The notes beneath the pieces were generated by a model. That model saw nothing but the letters and a program-made list of their open reading frames with translations. It made no database searches and was not told the origin of the DNA. A program made the translations under genes and the position numbers. Shown piece by piece: positions 10,794-21,985 of a stretch of 64,000 nucleotides of DNA. Origin of the DNA: Cololabis saira (Eukaryota; Chordata; Actinopteri; Beloniformes; Belonidae); contig NC_084597.1 in assembly GCF_033807715.1 (NCBI RefSeq), positions 4,890,558-4,954,557 on the forward strand, given 5' to 3'. Position 1 is the stretch's first letter, and each line of letters starts with the position of its first letter.

Positions 10794-11360
10794 ATTAAAG
10801 CTGCAAGCATAGATGAACGTTCCTCCACCCTTGTGCACGTTCAGGCTGCAGTGGAAGCTTGTATGACTTGATGTAGATTCTTCAGGCCTGGACATTTAGC
10901 GGATGAAACCACCCACGACTCTCTATATCAAACCATTCAAAAGTTATGGCAGAAAGAACTATCAGATATCGACCAATCAGATGAAGGGGCGGGGCTAATT
11001 TGAACCAATTATGTTCAAGGACTCAAAATAATGTCCGATGACACCACCCATGAGTCTTTATGTCCAACCATTCAAAAGTTATTGCAGAAAATGGGAACTA
11101 TCACATATCTACCAACCAGAATAAGGGGCGGGACTAATTCATGCCAATTATGTTCAAGGACTCAAAACCGAGTCCGATGACACCACCCACGACTCTTTAT
11201 ATGAAACCATTCAAAAGTTATAGCAGAAAGTAGGAACTATCAAACATGGACCAATCATATGAAGGGCGGGGCGTGCGCTTTTTGACCTCTATCGTCGCCA
11301 CAGTAACGCTTTTGACTGAGAAAAGTAATGTGCATCGTCGCAGGATGGAGACGTCCCTTC
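10794..11360 (-). mobile_element. F1 family copy 2, partial
   Basis: Minus-strand F1 sequence from the 3' hairpin end (AATTAAAGCTGCAAGC at the left) through about three internal repeat units to the shared core ACTTTTGACTGAGAAAAG. The 5' half with the GGGCCC hairpin is missing. Confidence 0.75.
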
Positions 11361-12004
11361 TCCATATTGCATCTAGGGCTAAAGGTTTAAATTCCATTTA
11401 TAAAATATATTGATATATAGTTGTGAGCACGCCCCTTGGTTTTAACTTGTCTATTAGCTCATACAGGGGACGTTCAGATAACTGTACATCATTAGGTACA
11501 CCTTTTCCCTTAAGTGCAGGCCTAATTTGCAAGTAGAACACAAAGATGTGTTCTGTAAATTAAAACTGAACTGGCGCAGGCCATTTTCATCATAGATATC
11601 ACTAAGTATGATGAATTCCCCGATCTCTCCATTGTGGGAATTGGATGGGTCTATCCCCAATTCGTAGATGTAGAGTTTAAATGCTTTTAAGGGGACGGGA
11701 ACTGGCCCACGCGCGATCCTGCACCCTAACCCGGGCATTTCACCGTCAGCCATTTTTCCAAATGACTGCAACCCGCTAAACAAATGACTTATCTGTTGTT
11801 TTGAGGTATCTGTCTAAAAATGCTAATTAACTAAACCTATCTCCTCCTATTGTGATGGAGTGTGATGTACTTTGTTTAGGTGAATCAATTCCCTTCACAT
11901 GCATGCATGCACATGCAGGACCAAGAAAGGAGTCCAATTAAATGTCCAAGGTAAGCTGAAGCCTGTAAATCCACTAAAGTGTAGACGTTAAAATCCACAA
12001 CATA
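11361..12004 (-). CDS. Hypothetical 109-codon ORF (11783-11454) in unassigned DNA
   Basis: An ATG at 11783 opens 109 codons with FGKMADGEMPGLGC near the start, then KLYIYELGIDPSN and IGEFIILSDIYDENG. Composition is protein-like, with no low-complexity tract, unlike most frames nearby. I recognise no family. It may start at the second Met (KMADGE). It could be an exon of a decayed transposon gene or chance; no splice sites or neighbours support it. The rest of 11361-12004 shows nothing recognisable. Confidence 0.25.
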
Positions 12005-12012
12005 GTAGTTAC

Positions 12013-12490
12013 TAGGTATGGACTAAAAAATGTATCACGATAATTTCTGGCATTTATCCCGATAACGATAAAAATTACGATAAAAAAATACCAATTCAAC
12101 TCCACCTTTGTAACTATAAATCTATCACCACATTCAGTCTATGGAGCCAAAACACTGCTGTAAATGATACTAAACTACACCAATTAAATTGAAATAATAA
12201 AAACCAATTAAATGAGTCCACCTGTACTGCAAAACTGGAATGACTCAAGCTCCTCGCTCTCAGATCCACCTTCCGCCTTTCTTTCCTTCCTTCCTTCCTT
12301 CCTTCCTTCCTTCCTTCCTTCCTTCCTTCCTTCCTTCCTTCCTTCCTTCCTTCACGCAGAACCATAAATCAGTTTTACACAAAAACGTCATCAATGAGAA
12401 TTTATCGTTTTTACCGCGAGATGACAAATTCTTACCGTGGGGAATTTTTTTGACGGTTTATCGTGAACGGTAAAATATCACCCATTCCTA
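12013..12490 (+). mobile_element. hAT MITE, family C copy 1, with (CCTT)n
   Basis: The 478-bp element begins TAGGTATGGACTAAAAAATG and ends with AATATCACCCATTCCTA. The perfect 8-bp duplication gtagttac lies at 12005-12012 and 12491-12498. It carries a (CCTT)n tract at about 12277-12353. Copies 2 (47569-48523) and 3 (20900-21985) have the tract at the same internal place but much longer. Confidence 0.85.
12277..12353. repeat. (CCTT)n microsatellite inside MITE C
   Basis: An almost pure tract of about 19 CCTT units, followed by CACGCAGAACCATAAATCAG. It is the short allele of the tract seen in all three family C copies. Confidence 0.95.
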
Positions 12491-12799
12491 GTAGTTACTC
12501 AAACTTTAAAGGTATTGTGACATCATTTTTAACATGCTTTTAACACTATTAAAAGTCTTGGCCAACATCCCTCAAATGTGTCTAAAAGAGTGTAACAAGA
12601 AAAACTTCACTCCAGTACTCCATTCCTGGCTTTTTATGACGGTGTTTTTTTGCGCTGTGAAAAACGCGTCCTTTTCCCCCTTTCCTGTCAATCATTGCGC
12701 TGCTCCTTCTCCCAACCTCCGTCTCCACACACACGCGCGCACACCGAACCACAAACACCCACACACACAGCCCAGACAGGGCGACTACAGCCCGGGGAT

Positions 12800-12854
12800 G
12801 AAGTCCGTGACCAGAGGACTCGACTGGAAGTCGAGTCCTCTGGTCACGGACTTC
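12800..12854. repeat. Perfect 25-bp-arm hairpin
   Basis: Arm GAAGTCCGTGACCAGAGGAC plus TCGAC (12800-12824) is exactly mirrored at 12830-12854 around the loop tggaa. The perfect match suggests a recent inverted duplication or conversion. Confidence 0.9.
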
Positions 12855-13066
12855 TAACAGCGGCGTCGGAGAGTTAAGCCGGGAGCGACAGGCGAAGCAT
12901 GCACGGAAAAGCAGCAGGGCGAAGTAGTCCACCGCAAACAATCATAAAAATAAAGGCATGCAAGCAGCAGTGTCCCCTTATCTTAAGTCCAGTCAGTGGC
13001 CGCGGGTCTTCTTAGCAGTTTTCCTCCAGTGATGAAAACAGAGGGGGCTCTAAACAGCTCCGTGTT

Positions 13067-13200
13067 AAGCCTGATTTATGGTTCCGCGTTAAATCGACGT
13101 AGAGCCTACGCCGCAGGGTTCAGCGTACGGTGCGCGTGGCCACGTAACCCTACGCCGTAGGCTCTGCGTCGGTGTAACGCGGAACCATAAATCAGCCTTT
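13067..13200. mobile_element. Palindromic MITE, ATTTATGGTTCCGCGTTA family
   Basis: The 134-bp unit starts AGCCTGATTTATGGTTCCGC and ends GCGGAACCATAAATCAGCC, with internal inverted CTACGCCG/CGGCGTAG motifs. It is a near-complete foldback. Related copies are at 34855-34988, 35390-35475 (partial) and 49506-49622, each inside another transposon. Confidence 0.7.
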
Positions 13201-13256
13201 ATGGTGCGCTGGAGAGGAGAGGAGGCAGGGAGCTGGGTGGAGAGGGCGGTGATTTA

Positions 13257-13280
13257 GCGGGCCGTTACGTAACGGCCCGC
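13257..13280. repeat. 24-bp perfect palindrome centred on TTACGTAA
   Basis: The sequence is self-complementary over 24 bases, with GGGCCGTTACGTAACGGCCC as its core. TTACGTAA is the palindromic binding core of C/EBP and PAR bZIP proteins; binding here is only inferred. Confidence 0.85.
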
Positions 13281-13444
13281 CACCAAACCAGCTGCGCCGT
13301 TTTTGCAGTTATGCGGAAAATCCCAGAAAGCACACAATACACTGAATGTTAAAAGTTCGTTGTTTTTTGGGTGTAATTGACAAGACACCCAACAAAACAC
13401 AAAAAATCAAGAAAAATGTGTTTTTCATGTCACAATACCTTTAA

Positions 13445-14025
13445 AGGCTACTTTATAAGTAGGCTATAAGTTAACTTTGTTTTCCCATCGTAAATATATT
13501 TGCTATTCTCAAACTAAAAAAGTAAGATTACCCCTTTTAAACATTACATTGTTGGTCATTTATAAATGGTTGAAAGCATAATTAATTATTTCAGGTTTTG
13601 TATTATTAGGCATTAGTTGAGAGAAAGACACTTAAAAAAAAGAAGAAAAAAGGAAACTAAAATGATGAGTGATGCAACAAGATAACAGGTAACATCAGGG
13701 GAATTGTTCCTGCACATTCTGTCTGCACAACCGTGTTTTTCACTGAATGAAGTAAAGCTTTCCATCCATTACTTTAATACTTTAATGGGCAATGAGTTGT
13801 TTTATATCCACTGGATCTTGTAAAGCAGCAACAGCGTTAATGGAGAGAACTGATTTTCCCACTAATGTAAAGATGGTTCGCAGGACACGCCCATGTCATA
13901 ATCATTCTTGTTCATTATTCTTGTTAAAACATTAGAGGGAAATTGCACTAATTAGAGTTGAGGCATGTTAATGGTTTAAAGAAATCCTCGTGTAATAACA
14001 GCATTTTATCTCCACTAATGTTATC
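13445..14025. other. No gene or recognised repeat
   Basis: AT-rich, apparently unique DNA between two transposon blocks. Confidence 0.4.
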
Positions 14026-14657
14026 TAGTTACACAGGGCCGGCCCAAGCCTCCATGGGGCCCTGAGCGAAATTTGATTTTGGGGCCCTCTATTAATGCCA
14101 ATAACCAGTACTCGAGTTGTAAAATAAATCAGGGGGGGTGGTGGATTTTATCATATGGGGACAGATAATTTGTGCTGATTACAAATAATATAATATATTA
14201 CAAATAATAGCAGTGACCAAAACACCTGCAGAAATACTGCAGGAATGACATAGCAGCAGTTAAATGCAGCCTTCTGTAAGCTTTAAATATCCACTGGGCT
14301 TACATCAAATACATCAAAACACAACAATAAAAAACACTTTTCTGAACTTATCAATATGACTCTGTCCTTCACAGGATAAGTAACATGGAGTAACATGATT
14401 CATCATCATTTTTCTACTTATTTCAAGTGAAAATTTACTTGAAACAGGTGAAAATTGTCAAATAAGTTATTTTTCTGGTGTTATTTTTGATTACTTTAAA
14501 TGTTGAAATAGCAGTAAAACCACATTCATTTATGAAATGACATAAGGGATGGAAAGGAGAAATGGCAGTTTTACAGGGGGGATGATTTTGACTGTTTTTA
14601 TTTCAGGTTTTATTTCAGAAACAAGGTAACGAATATTGTTTAAAAATCAAATATTAA

Positions 14658-15510
14658 AGGAGCTGTATGTAAGAGCAATAATAAAACGAATCATAAAATG
14701 ACCCCGATATGTCAACAGACATTTAAAAATCATGTTCATTTCAAATACTTATGTCACTGACAACAGCACTCAAGCCAGGATATTCCAGTTTAAAAAGAGG
14801 AGTTGCAGCCCTCAACTGATGTTTATGTTGAAGCTCCACCCTCCACCTATCTCCCAATCACCAAGTCAGTATTGTTTCTGAAGCTCCACCCTCCACCTAT
14901 CTCCCAATCACCAAGTCAGTATTGTTTCTGAAGCTCCACCCTCCACCTATCTCCCAATCACCAAGTCAGTATTGTTTCTGAAGCTCCACCCTCCACCTAT
15001 CTCCCAATCACCAAGTCAGTATTGTTTCTGAAGCTCCACCCTCCACCTATCTCCCAATCACCAAGTCAGTATTGTTTCTGAAGCTCCACCCTCCACCTAT
15101 CTCCCAATCACCAAGTCAGTATTGTTTCTGAAGCTCCACCCTCCACCTATCTCCCAATCACCAAGTCAGTATTGTTTCTGAAGCTCCACCCTCCACCTAT
15201 CTCCCAATCACCAAGTCAGTATTTTTTCTGAAGCTCCACCCTCCACCTATCTCCCAATCACCAAGTCAGTATTGTTTCTGAAGCTCCACCCTCCACCTAT
15301 CTCCCAATCACCAAGTCAGTATTGTTTCGGCATCCGGGTTGCCAGCTCGGCTCTAATTATCGCAGCAATGGCAGCCTACGTTCCTGCTGCATTCTGCAGC
15401 CTACCTGGCAACCTCTGGTCGGGGGGAGGAGGGGGAGGGTACACGCCGCTCAACAATATTTTGAAAGTGACTGCAGTACCAGTTTTGGACATTTCTTACA
15501 GACGGCTCCT
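14658..15510 (-). mobile_element. TTAA-flanked element with minisatellite, copy 2
   Basis: TTAA at 14654-14657 and 15511-15514 flanks AGGAGCTGTATGTAAGA and CTTACAGACGGCTCCT. It is the inverted relative of 5565-6337, with matching ends, a matching TGCAGTACCAGTTTTGG segment and the same 50-bp minisatellite, here with ten units. Confidence 0.8.
14831..15330. repeat. 50-bp minisatellite, 10 units
   Basis: Ten 50-bp units starting aagctccaccctccacctat, almost identical to each other; the ninth junction has attttttctg in place of attgtttctg. It is the reverse complement of the array at 5748-6147. Confidence 0.95.
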
Positions 15511-15734
15511 TTAATAGGCCCTCCAGAAAAACGCGATTGCGCGATCGCATAATTCATTGCATAATCAGCCAAATGGCGCAGATTACGCGGGGATAGATTT
15601 ATTCCTAAAAGGGCGCATATTTCCCGCGATAATTGCATATGTCCGCGCTAAATATGCGATTATGCGGGGCTCGCTTGATTTCCGCACATTTTCGCATAAA
15701 GTTTGGAAAAGGGGGAAGTGTGTGAGTGACATGT

Positions 15735-16123
15735 TTGGACGCCCGGTCGCAACGTGCGGGACCCGCCCGGGGACCTCCGAACCCCTCACAGAAGCCGCCA
15801 CCCCCCCAAACAGCACCTCTCACCCGCGGGGGTGAGAGGAAAAAGGAGAGCCGTCTCCGTCCAGCCCCCCGCTTGCGCGGAGGGCGCGGCTGCCGGTGGA
15901 CTCATGATCCGCGCTGACCGCGCACCACTGCGCACGCTCCCATCCACTTGGGGATCTTGGCGGCGGACGCGTGGGGTGACGCTCTGGCTCGTCCCCTCAC
16001 CGCGCCGGTGCGCCCGGCAATCACCCGAGCACCGAGCCGCGGGCTGGAGGGGAGAGACCAGGCGGGGACCGGCCTCCACCGCCCCCCCCTCTCCACCTGC
16101 GCTCTCCTTTTTTTTTTCGTCTA
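15735..16123 (+). other. Probable ITS2 spacer fragment
   Basis: This GC-rich stretch directly precedes the conserved start of 28S rRNA in the correct order and orientation. Its GC content and CCGCGCTGACCGCG-type runs fit a fish ITS2. The 5.8S end is not present, so the capture starts within ITS2. ITS2 is poorly conserved, so the call rests mainly on position. Confidence 0.65.
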
Positions 16124-16352
16124 CGACCTCAGATCAGACGAGACAGCCCGCTGAATTAAGCATATTACTAAGCGGAGGACAAGAAACTAACAAGGATTCC
16201 CTCAGTACAATCAGCATTCTTTTAATCTGTGTTCTTATGTATTGAGTGTTGTATGTTTTTATCATGGACCTCGAGTCTGACTAATAAACGATGATGATGA
16301 TGATGATGATGAGTAGCGGCGAGCGAAGAGGGAAGAGCTCAGCGCCGAATCC
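16124..16352 (+). pseudogene. 28S rRNA 5'-end fragment, interrupted
   Basis: CGACCTCAGATCAGACGAGA opens the segment and is the canonical start of vertebrate 28S rRNA. GCATATTACTAAGCGGAGGA and GATTCCCTCAGTA follow. After an insertion at 16208-16311 the 28S sequence resumes with GTAGCGGCGAGCGAAGAGGG and ends at CAGCGCCGAATCC. Changes from the usual sequence (a missing T in GAATTTAAG, GGACAAG for GGAAAAG, AGCCCG for AACCCG) and the short length show it is a dead copy. Confidence 0.9.
16208..16311 (+). mobile_element. Truncated non-LTR retrotransposon 3' end inserted in 28S
   Basis: About 104 bases interrupt the 28S sequence between CCCTCAGTA and GCGGCGAGCG. The insert ends with TGACTAATAAACGATGATGA and a (GAT)n tail, the form of a LINE or SINE 3' end. 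AGTA occurs on both sides (16204-16207 and 16312-16315) as a possible short target duplication. The clade cannot be named from so short a piece. Confidence 0.65.
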
Positions 16353-16709
16353 GCAACTTCCTGCATATTTTGCATATTTTGCAACTTTCCGCATATTCCA
16401 CGACTTCCCGCATATTCCGCAACTTCCAGCATATTCCGCAATTTCACCGCATAAAAGCACATAAAAAACCCGCACATTTAATCGCATAATAAATGATTTT
16501 AGCCCGCATAATCAATTATTTTAGCCCGCAGAATCAAGGATTTTTGCCCGCGTTTTTCTGGAGGGTCTACTTTAAGTTAAATATATCATACTGCACACTA
16601 TTATTTCATCCATTCATGTGCAATATTATATCATTCATTCATTTTCATAATGTGTATATATATTTATATTTCCTGTTTCTTATTTTTTTTTTTTTTACAT
16701 AGTCTTTAC

Positions 16710-17094
16710 TAGGGCTGGGCGATTTTGGACAAAAATAAAATCCCGATTTCTTTTCTCTGAAAACCCGATTTTTGATTTCGATTTTTTTTTGTAAAACTAC
16801 AAAAGACAATGGAATAAATTGTTTCAAATATTTTATCTTTATTTTTAAAGAAAAATAGCAAACAAATGTCCCTATTGGGAATGAAGTGCAATTGAAAGAT
16901 ACTGTAAATCCTCCTTGAGTTTAGTAAAGTGACAACATTTACAATTTTCTTGACCAAACAAAGATAACTACACGAGCTCTGTCTGTAATGCAGCTGCAAA
17001 GAAGGAAAATCCATTTTCTGATTTTCCTTTTTTTAACATCGTCTTGATTAATAAATCCGATTTAGATTTAAAATCGATTAATCGCACAGCCCTA
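16710..17094. mobile_element. hAT MITE (TAGGGCTGGGCGAT ends)
   Basis: The 385-bp element has ends TAGGGCTGGGCGATTTTGG and AATCGCACAGCCCTA. Flanks gtctttac (16702-16709) and atctttac (17095-17102) form an 8-bp duplication with one change. Subterminal CCCGATTT/AAATCGATT motifs occur. No coding capacity. Confidence 0.85.
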
Positions 17095-17160
17095 ATCTTT
17101 ACATGTGTGCACTTTTATGGAGCTGCTGCCTAATCTCATATCATTATTATGACAATGAAG

Positions 17161-17217
17161 GCTTTCTATTGTATTGTATTGTATTCTATTCTATTCTATT
17201 CTATTCTGTTCTATTCT
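17161..17217. repeat. (TTCTA)n / (TTGTA)n microsatellite
   Basis: Short pentamer array inside the 14034-17470 hAT element, grading from ttgta to ttcta units. Confidence 0.85.
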
Positions 17218-17587
17218 AAATAATTAGTTCTGAAAACTTTGTAAAAATGTGCAAAAGCTTTGGTAAAATTAGGGAGAAAAAATTCTAAATAATTACATAA
17301 TCTAAATAATGATTGTGTTTTTGAACAATAACATACCTTTTGATAATTTATGAATCATCACTCACACATAAAAAAAATAATTTTATATTTATTTTAACTC
17401 TTGGGGCCCCCCTAGTGGTCACGGGGCCCTAAGCAGCCGCTTAGTTCGCTTATGCCTTGGGCCGGCTCTGTAATTACACCACAATTATCACAAAGTAAAT
17501 CTACTGCATTTAAACTTTTTCTGTTGCAAGTTGAATATTTGTCAACTTAGTATTTCCCTAACTTTCTCAGTGCCATACACAATCAAA

Positions 17588-18298
17588 CAGAGGTGTCAAG
17601 TAACAAAGTACAAATATTTTGTTACCTTACTTAAGTAGAAATTTTGGTTATCTTTACTTCACTGGAGTAATTATTTTCCAGACGACTTTTTACTTTTACT
17701 CCTTACATTTTCACGCAATTATCTGTACTTTTTACTCCTTACATTTTAAAAACAGCCTCGTTACTCTATTTCATTTGGGCCTTTAATAAAAACTATCCAG
17801 TTAAATTGCTCCATCCGGATAGAGTGAATTTGGTTGTGGTTGTTTCAGATGTTCTTGTCCAGTTTTGTTATTACATCCGTTCCCTCAGATTCCTGCAACT
17901 AAACTTGGATGTACATTCCAATAAAGGTTAGGATAAATGATAACATGCCTCTGAAGTTTGACTTTTTGCACCATTACAATACTTATAGGCAACTAGTCAT
18001 CATATCTGCTGCTCTCTGAAACACATGTTAATGCTCAATAGTACACATATATGCTTCTTTAATATATTTACATTATACTAAGATACATTCATTTTCAATG
18101 GCTTTTGTCCTTAATGGCTTTTTTCCCCCTTACACTACTTTTACTTTTATACTTTAAGTAGTTTTGAAACCAGTACTTTTATACTTTTACTTGAGTAAAA
18201 AACTTGAGTTGATACTTTAACTTCTACAGGAGTATTTTTAAACTCTAGTATCTATACTTCTACCTGAGTAATGAATGTGAATACTGAAGACACCCCTG
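17588..18298. mobile_element. hAT MITE (CAGAGGTGTCAAGTAAC ends)
   Basis: The 711-bp element starts CAGAGGTGTCAAGTAACAAA and ends ACTGAAGACACCCCTG. The perfect 8-bp duplication caatcaaa lies at 17580-17587 and 18299-18306. Subterminal regions contain many ACTTTTACTC/GAGTAA motifs. No transposase. Confidence 0.9.
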
Positions 18299-18306
18299 CA
18301 ATCAAA

Positions 18307-19440
18307 TAAAATCATTTTAAAAACGTGGGCTTTCTCCATAAACAACAGTTTATGGATTTTGGAGGTTTTCATGAGTGCAGATGCTTTGTCTTTACCGGGA
18401 GTGTTTGGTTCACTCTCCCACAGTTGCACGTAGTTACATCTACACGTTAGGGCTGGAGGCTCGACGGCCTCCCTGTGGTGCTAATAAGAAAGGAGCGAGT
18501 GCTGTTCTTCCCCGTCTCCTCCTACATTTACTGCATCCAGCCGGTCTGTGTATCGAACTGTGGACCTTTATCTAAAGTACTGAACACACCCAATGTTTTT
18601 ATACATTTGATAGTCAGCCCTGCCTCTTCAGAGTAAAGAGTCGGACTGGAAACTATTGTGTGTCATGTGCAAAGTTCAGGATTTCAAGCCTCTCGTGAGC
18701 TTCAGCGTTATATTATCTTCCCAGTGTTCTGTATAAAGGGGTCACAGAGGCAAACTCGATAAATCACAGTAAGGCATAGCAAATATGATGTCTGAAACAA
18801 AAAGCCCATCTCCCATTAAATCCTACCTTGGGATAAACATTTTCAAATTACCTCACTTTACATAAATGGACAAATGGATATGTGCATTCGTACAGGATGA
18901 ATAAAAATGGAAATAATCCGTGAGGGCAACCACATACAGAGCCAGGATTCTGTAGGCACTTGAGAAATTGTTGTAGACATTATAAAATCAGAAAGAAATG
19001 GCAGAAAATGTGTTCCAGCAGAGGTTAATGCACAGGCTTTTAAATAAATCTCACTGGGGGACAGGGGCCTTTGTTTTAGCCTTGCTCCAACTGCTAGCAT
19101 TAAAAAGAGTGCTTCCTCAAGCCTCCTCCCAAACCAATCTACCACCCCTCCACTCCAAAGTCCTTAAGCTATGACAATGAACTGGATTCGCGGGGGCTTT
19201 ATAATGAAAGGTCACAATATTCTCAGACTGGGGAAAAGGCAAGGCTCAGTTATGTCAAATTATGTTGTGGCCTGTGGCGGGCCAAAACAAAATTACATGG
19301 AAGATTGCACTCATCTCAAGCCTTGGCTGTTGGAGGGCTCATGCTTTAAAATCAAGATAAATGTGGGCAAAGGACAGAGTTTATTCAGGAAAAGAATAGA
19401 ACAGGACCCTTATAAATAAATAAATGTATAGAGTATATAT
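18307..19440. other. No gene or recognised repeat
   Basis: Unique-looking DNA with only short frames. No splice-flanked exon or RNA gene is evident. Confidence 0.4.
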
Positions 19441-19442
19441 GT

Positions 19443-19509
19443 ATACATATATATATATATATATATATTTATTTAGAATTGGGAAATCGATTTTTTCAAC
19501 ACAGGCCTA

Positions 19510-19587
<78 letters not shown>

Positions 19588-20133
19588 CGATTCTAAATCG
19601 ATTCTCATATTAATTCCTAAAAATCGATTTATATGTCTAAAGATCGATTTTTTTTTTTTTTTTTTTTTTTTAATTTTTGGGTTTTTTTTGTTTGTTTTTT
19701 TCTTTTATTTATTTATGTAATTTTTTTTTCATCATTACATTACAACTTTTGGTGATTTTTTTTGTTTATCCCCAAAAAAGGAATGTTTTGTTGGACACGA
19801 GAATAACTGGTGCCATGTTTTTGCCTTTTAAATATGTTTAAAGGTATGAAAACATTAAAGTTTTCAGTTATAATTGCATAAATTGTCTATATTTCATTAC
19901 TTTATATACTGTTTTGGGGTTACATTTGCACAAAATGCTAAAAACCAAATGCTCAAAAATTAAAAACCAAAACTACAGTCATAATTTATGCAACAGCTCA
20001 AAAAACTGTTTTATTAACACTAACCCAAATCAATATCGGAATCGGATCGGATCGAATCAAATCTTGATAATCAATTCTGAATCTTAAGAATCGGAATCGA
20101 ATCGATTCTTGACATTTGAATCGATCCCCAGCC

Positions 20134-20202
<69 letters not shown>
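19443..20202. repeat. Three (TA)n tracts around and inside MITE A copy 2
   Basis: TA tracts occupy about 19443-19470, 19518-19580 and 20137-20202, flanking each segment of the rearranged MITE. Confidence 0.9.
19470..20136 (-). mobile_element. hAT MITE, family A copy 2, rearranged around (TA)n
   Basis: The body (19582-20136) is the reverse complement of 2714-3457 and ends with GATCCCCAGCCCTA at 20136. The opposite terminus, which should read TAGGCCTGTGTTGAAAAA at the left, appears in the other orientation at 19470-19509 (TTCAACACAGGCCTA), separated from the body by (TA)n (19518-19580). (TA)n also follows the right end (20137-20202). Confidence 0.75.
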
Positions 20203-20205
<3 letters not shown>

Positions 20206-20207
<2 letters not shown>

Positions 20208-20899
20208 AAATGTCTGCCTAAGCAGGACAGCAGCACTATTTTTATTTAATTCAGGAAACTGCTGAATCTAGTACCATATCTTATCCATTTCATTGTCAAA
20301 GAACTGCCTTTCCAGGACATATATTAAAAAAAGAATTAAAGAGAACTGAAGCTAAGCAGCTACCTTTAGAAGATAATATAAAAAAGAGTGGAAAAAAGGA
20401 TATCTGGAAATCTCTTTGAAGCAGTGTGGGGGATATGTGGAGTCAATTGCATTAACATCACGTGGAAGGTCTCATACTGATTCCCAAGACTGATGCCAGA
20501 GAAAAAGATACCATCCTCAAAAAGCAACCTTCAAAGGGCAATCCTTACATGTAATTGCCCGTCCCTGCGAGAGTGGGACTGATAAAGACCATTTTCAAGG
20601 TTTTATCTGGTTTTGGATCAGTCAGAGATCACAGAGACCTATTTAACTGTTTCTGTGGATTCTTAATCTTTTGAGGTAAAGCTATATACATAACCAAGGA
20701 CACAGGCTCATCCATGTTGAGTTATACTTTTCACACGGGTTCAACAAATCATGTTGGAAGTTGGTTTTCTCACAGAAAAACATCCAGACAGAGTCTGCCC
20801 TCTAACTGCATTTCACTGCAGTCCCAGTACGTTTTTGCTTCACTCTCAAACCCCACAGCATCTGATACTCGACAAATAAGTACATAGGAAAAATAACTT
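20206..20899. other. No gene or recognised repeat
   Basis: Apparently unique DNA without convincing coding potential. Confidence 0.4.

Positions 20900-21985
<1,086 letters not shown>

Larger units (their letters stand above)
12510..13440. mobile_element. TTAA-flanked MITE with AGGTATTGTGACAT ends
   Basis: TTAA at 12506-12509 and 13441-13444 brackets terminal repeats AGGTATTGTGACAT and ATGTCACAATACCT. The interior is GC-richer than the surroundings and contains three long inverted repeats (12800-12854, 13067-13200, 13257-13280) and a CA-rich stretch near 12730-12770. No transposase. Confidence 0.75.
15517..16567. mobile_element. TA-flanked non-autonomous element carrying captured rDNA
   Basis: Ends GGCCCTCCAGAAAAACGCG and CGCGTTTTTCTGGAGGGTC are inverted repeats; TA sits at 15515-15516 and 16568-16569. 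Outer parts are rich in GCATATTCCGC and CGCATAAT motifs typical of the element itself. The middle (about 15735-16352) is GC-rich ribosomal spacer and 28S sequence. A TA duplication fits Tc1/mariner-type or similar elements, but the family is not recognised. Confidence 0.7.
14034..17470. mobile_element. hAT element (CAGGGCCGGCCCAAG ends) containing three nested elements
   Basis: The left end CAGGGCCGGCCCAAG and right end CTTGGGCCGGCTCTG are inverted repeats. Flanks tagttaca (14026-14033) and taattaca (17471-17478) form an 8-bp duplication with one change. The remaining own sequence is about 1.1 kb with GGGGCCCT motifs near both ends and no transposase. It was later hit by a TTAA element (14658-15510), a TA-flanked element with rDNA (15517-16567) and a hAT MITE (16710-17094). 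Confidence 0.85.

Noticed and set aside
16124..16352. Functional 28S rRNA gene
   Set aside because: Only the first ~125 bases of 28S are present, with substitutions and an insertion, and no 18S or 5.8S.
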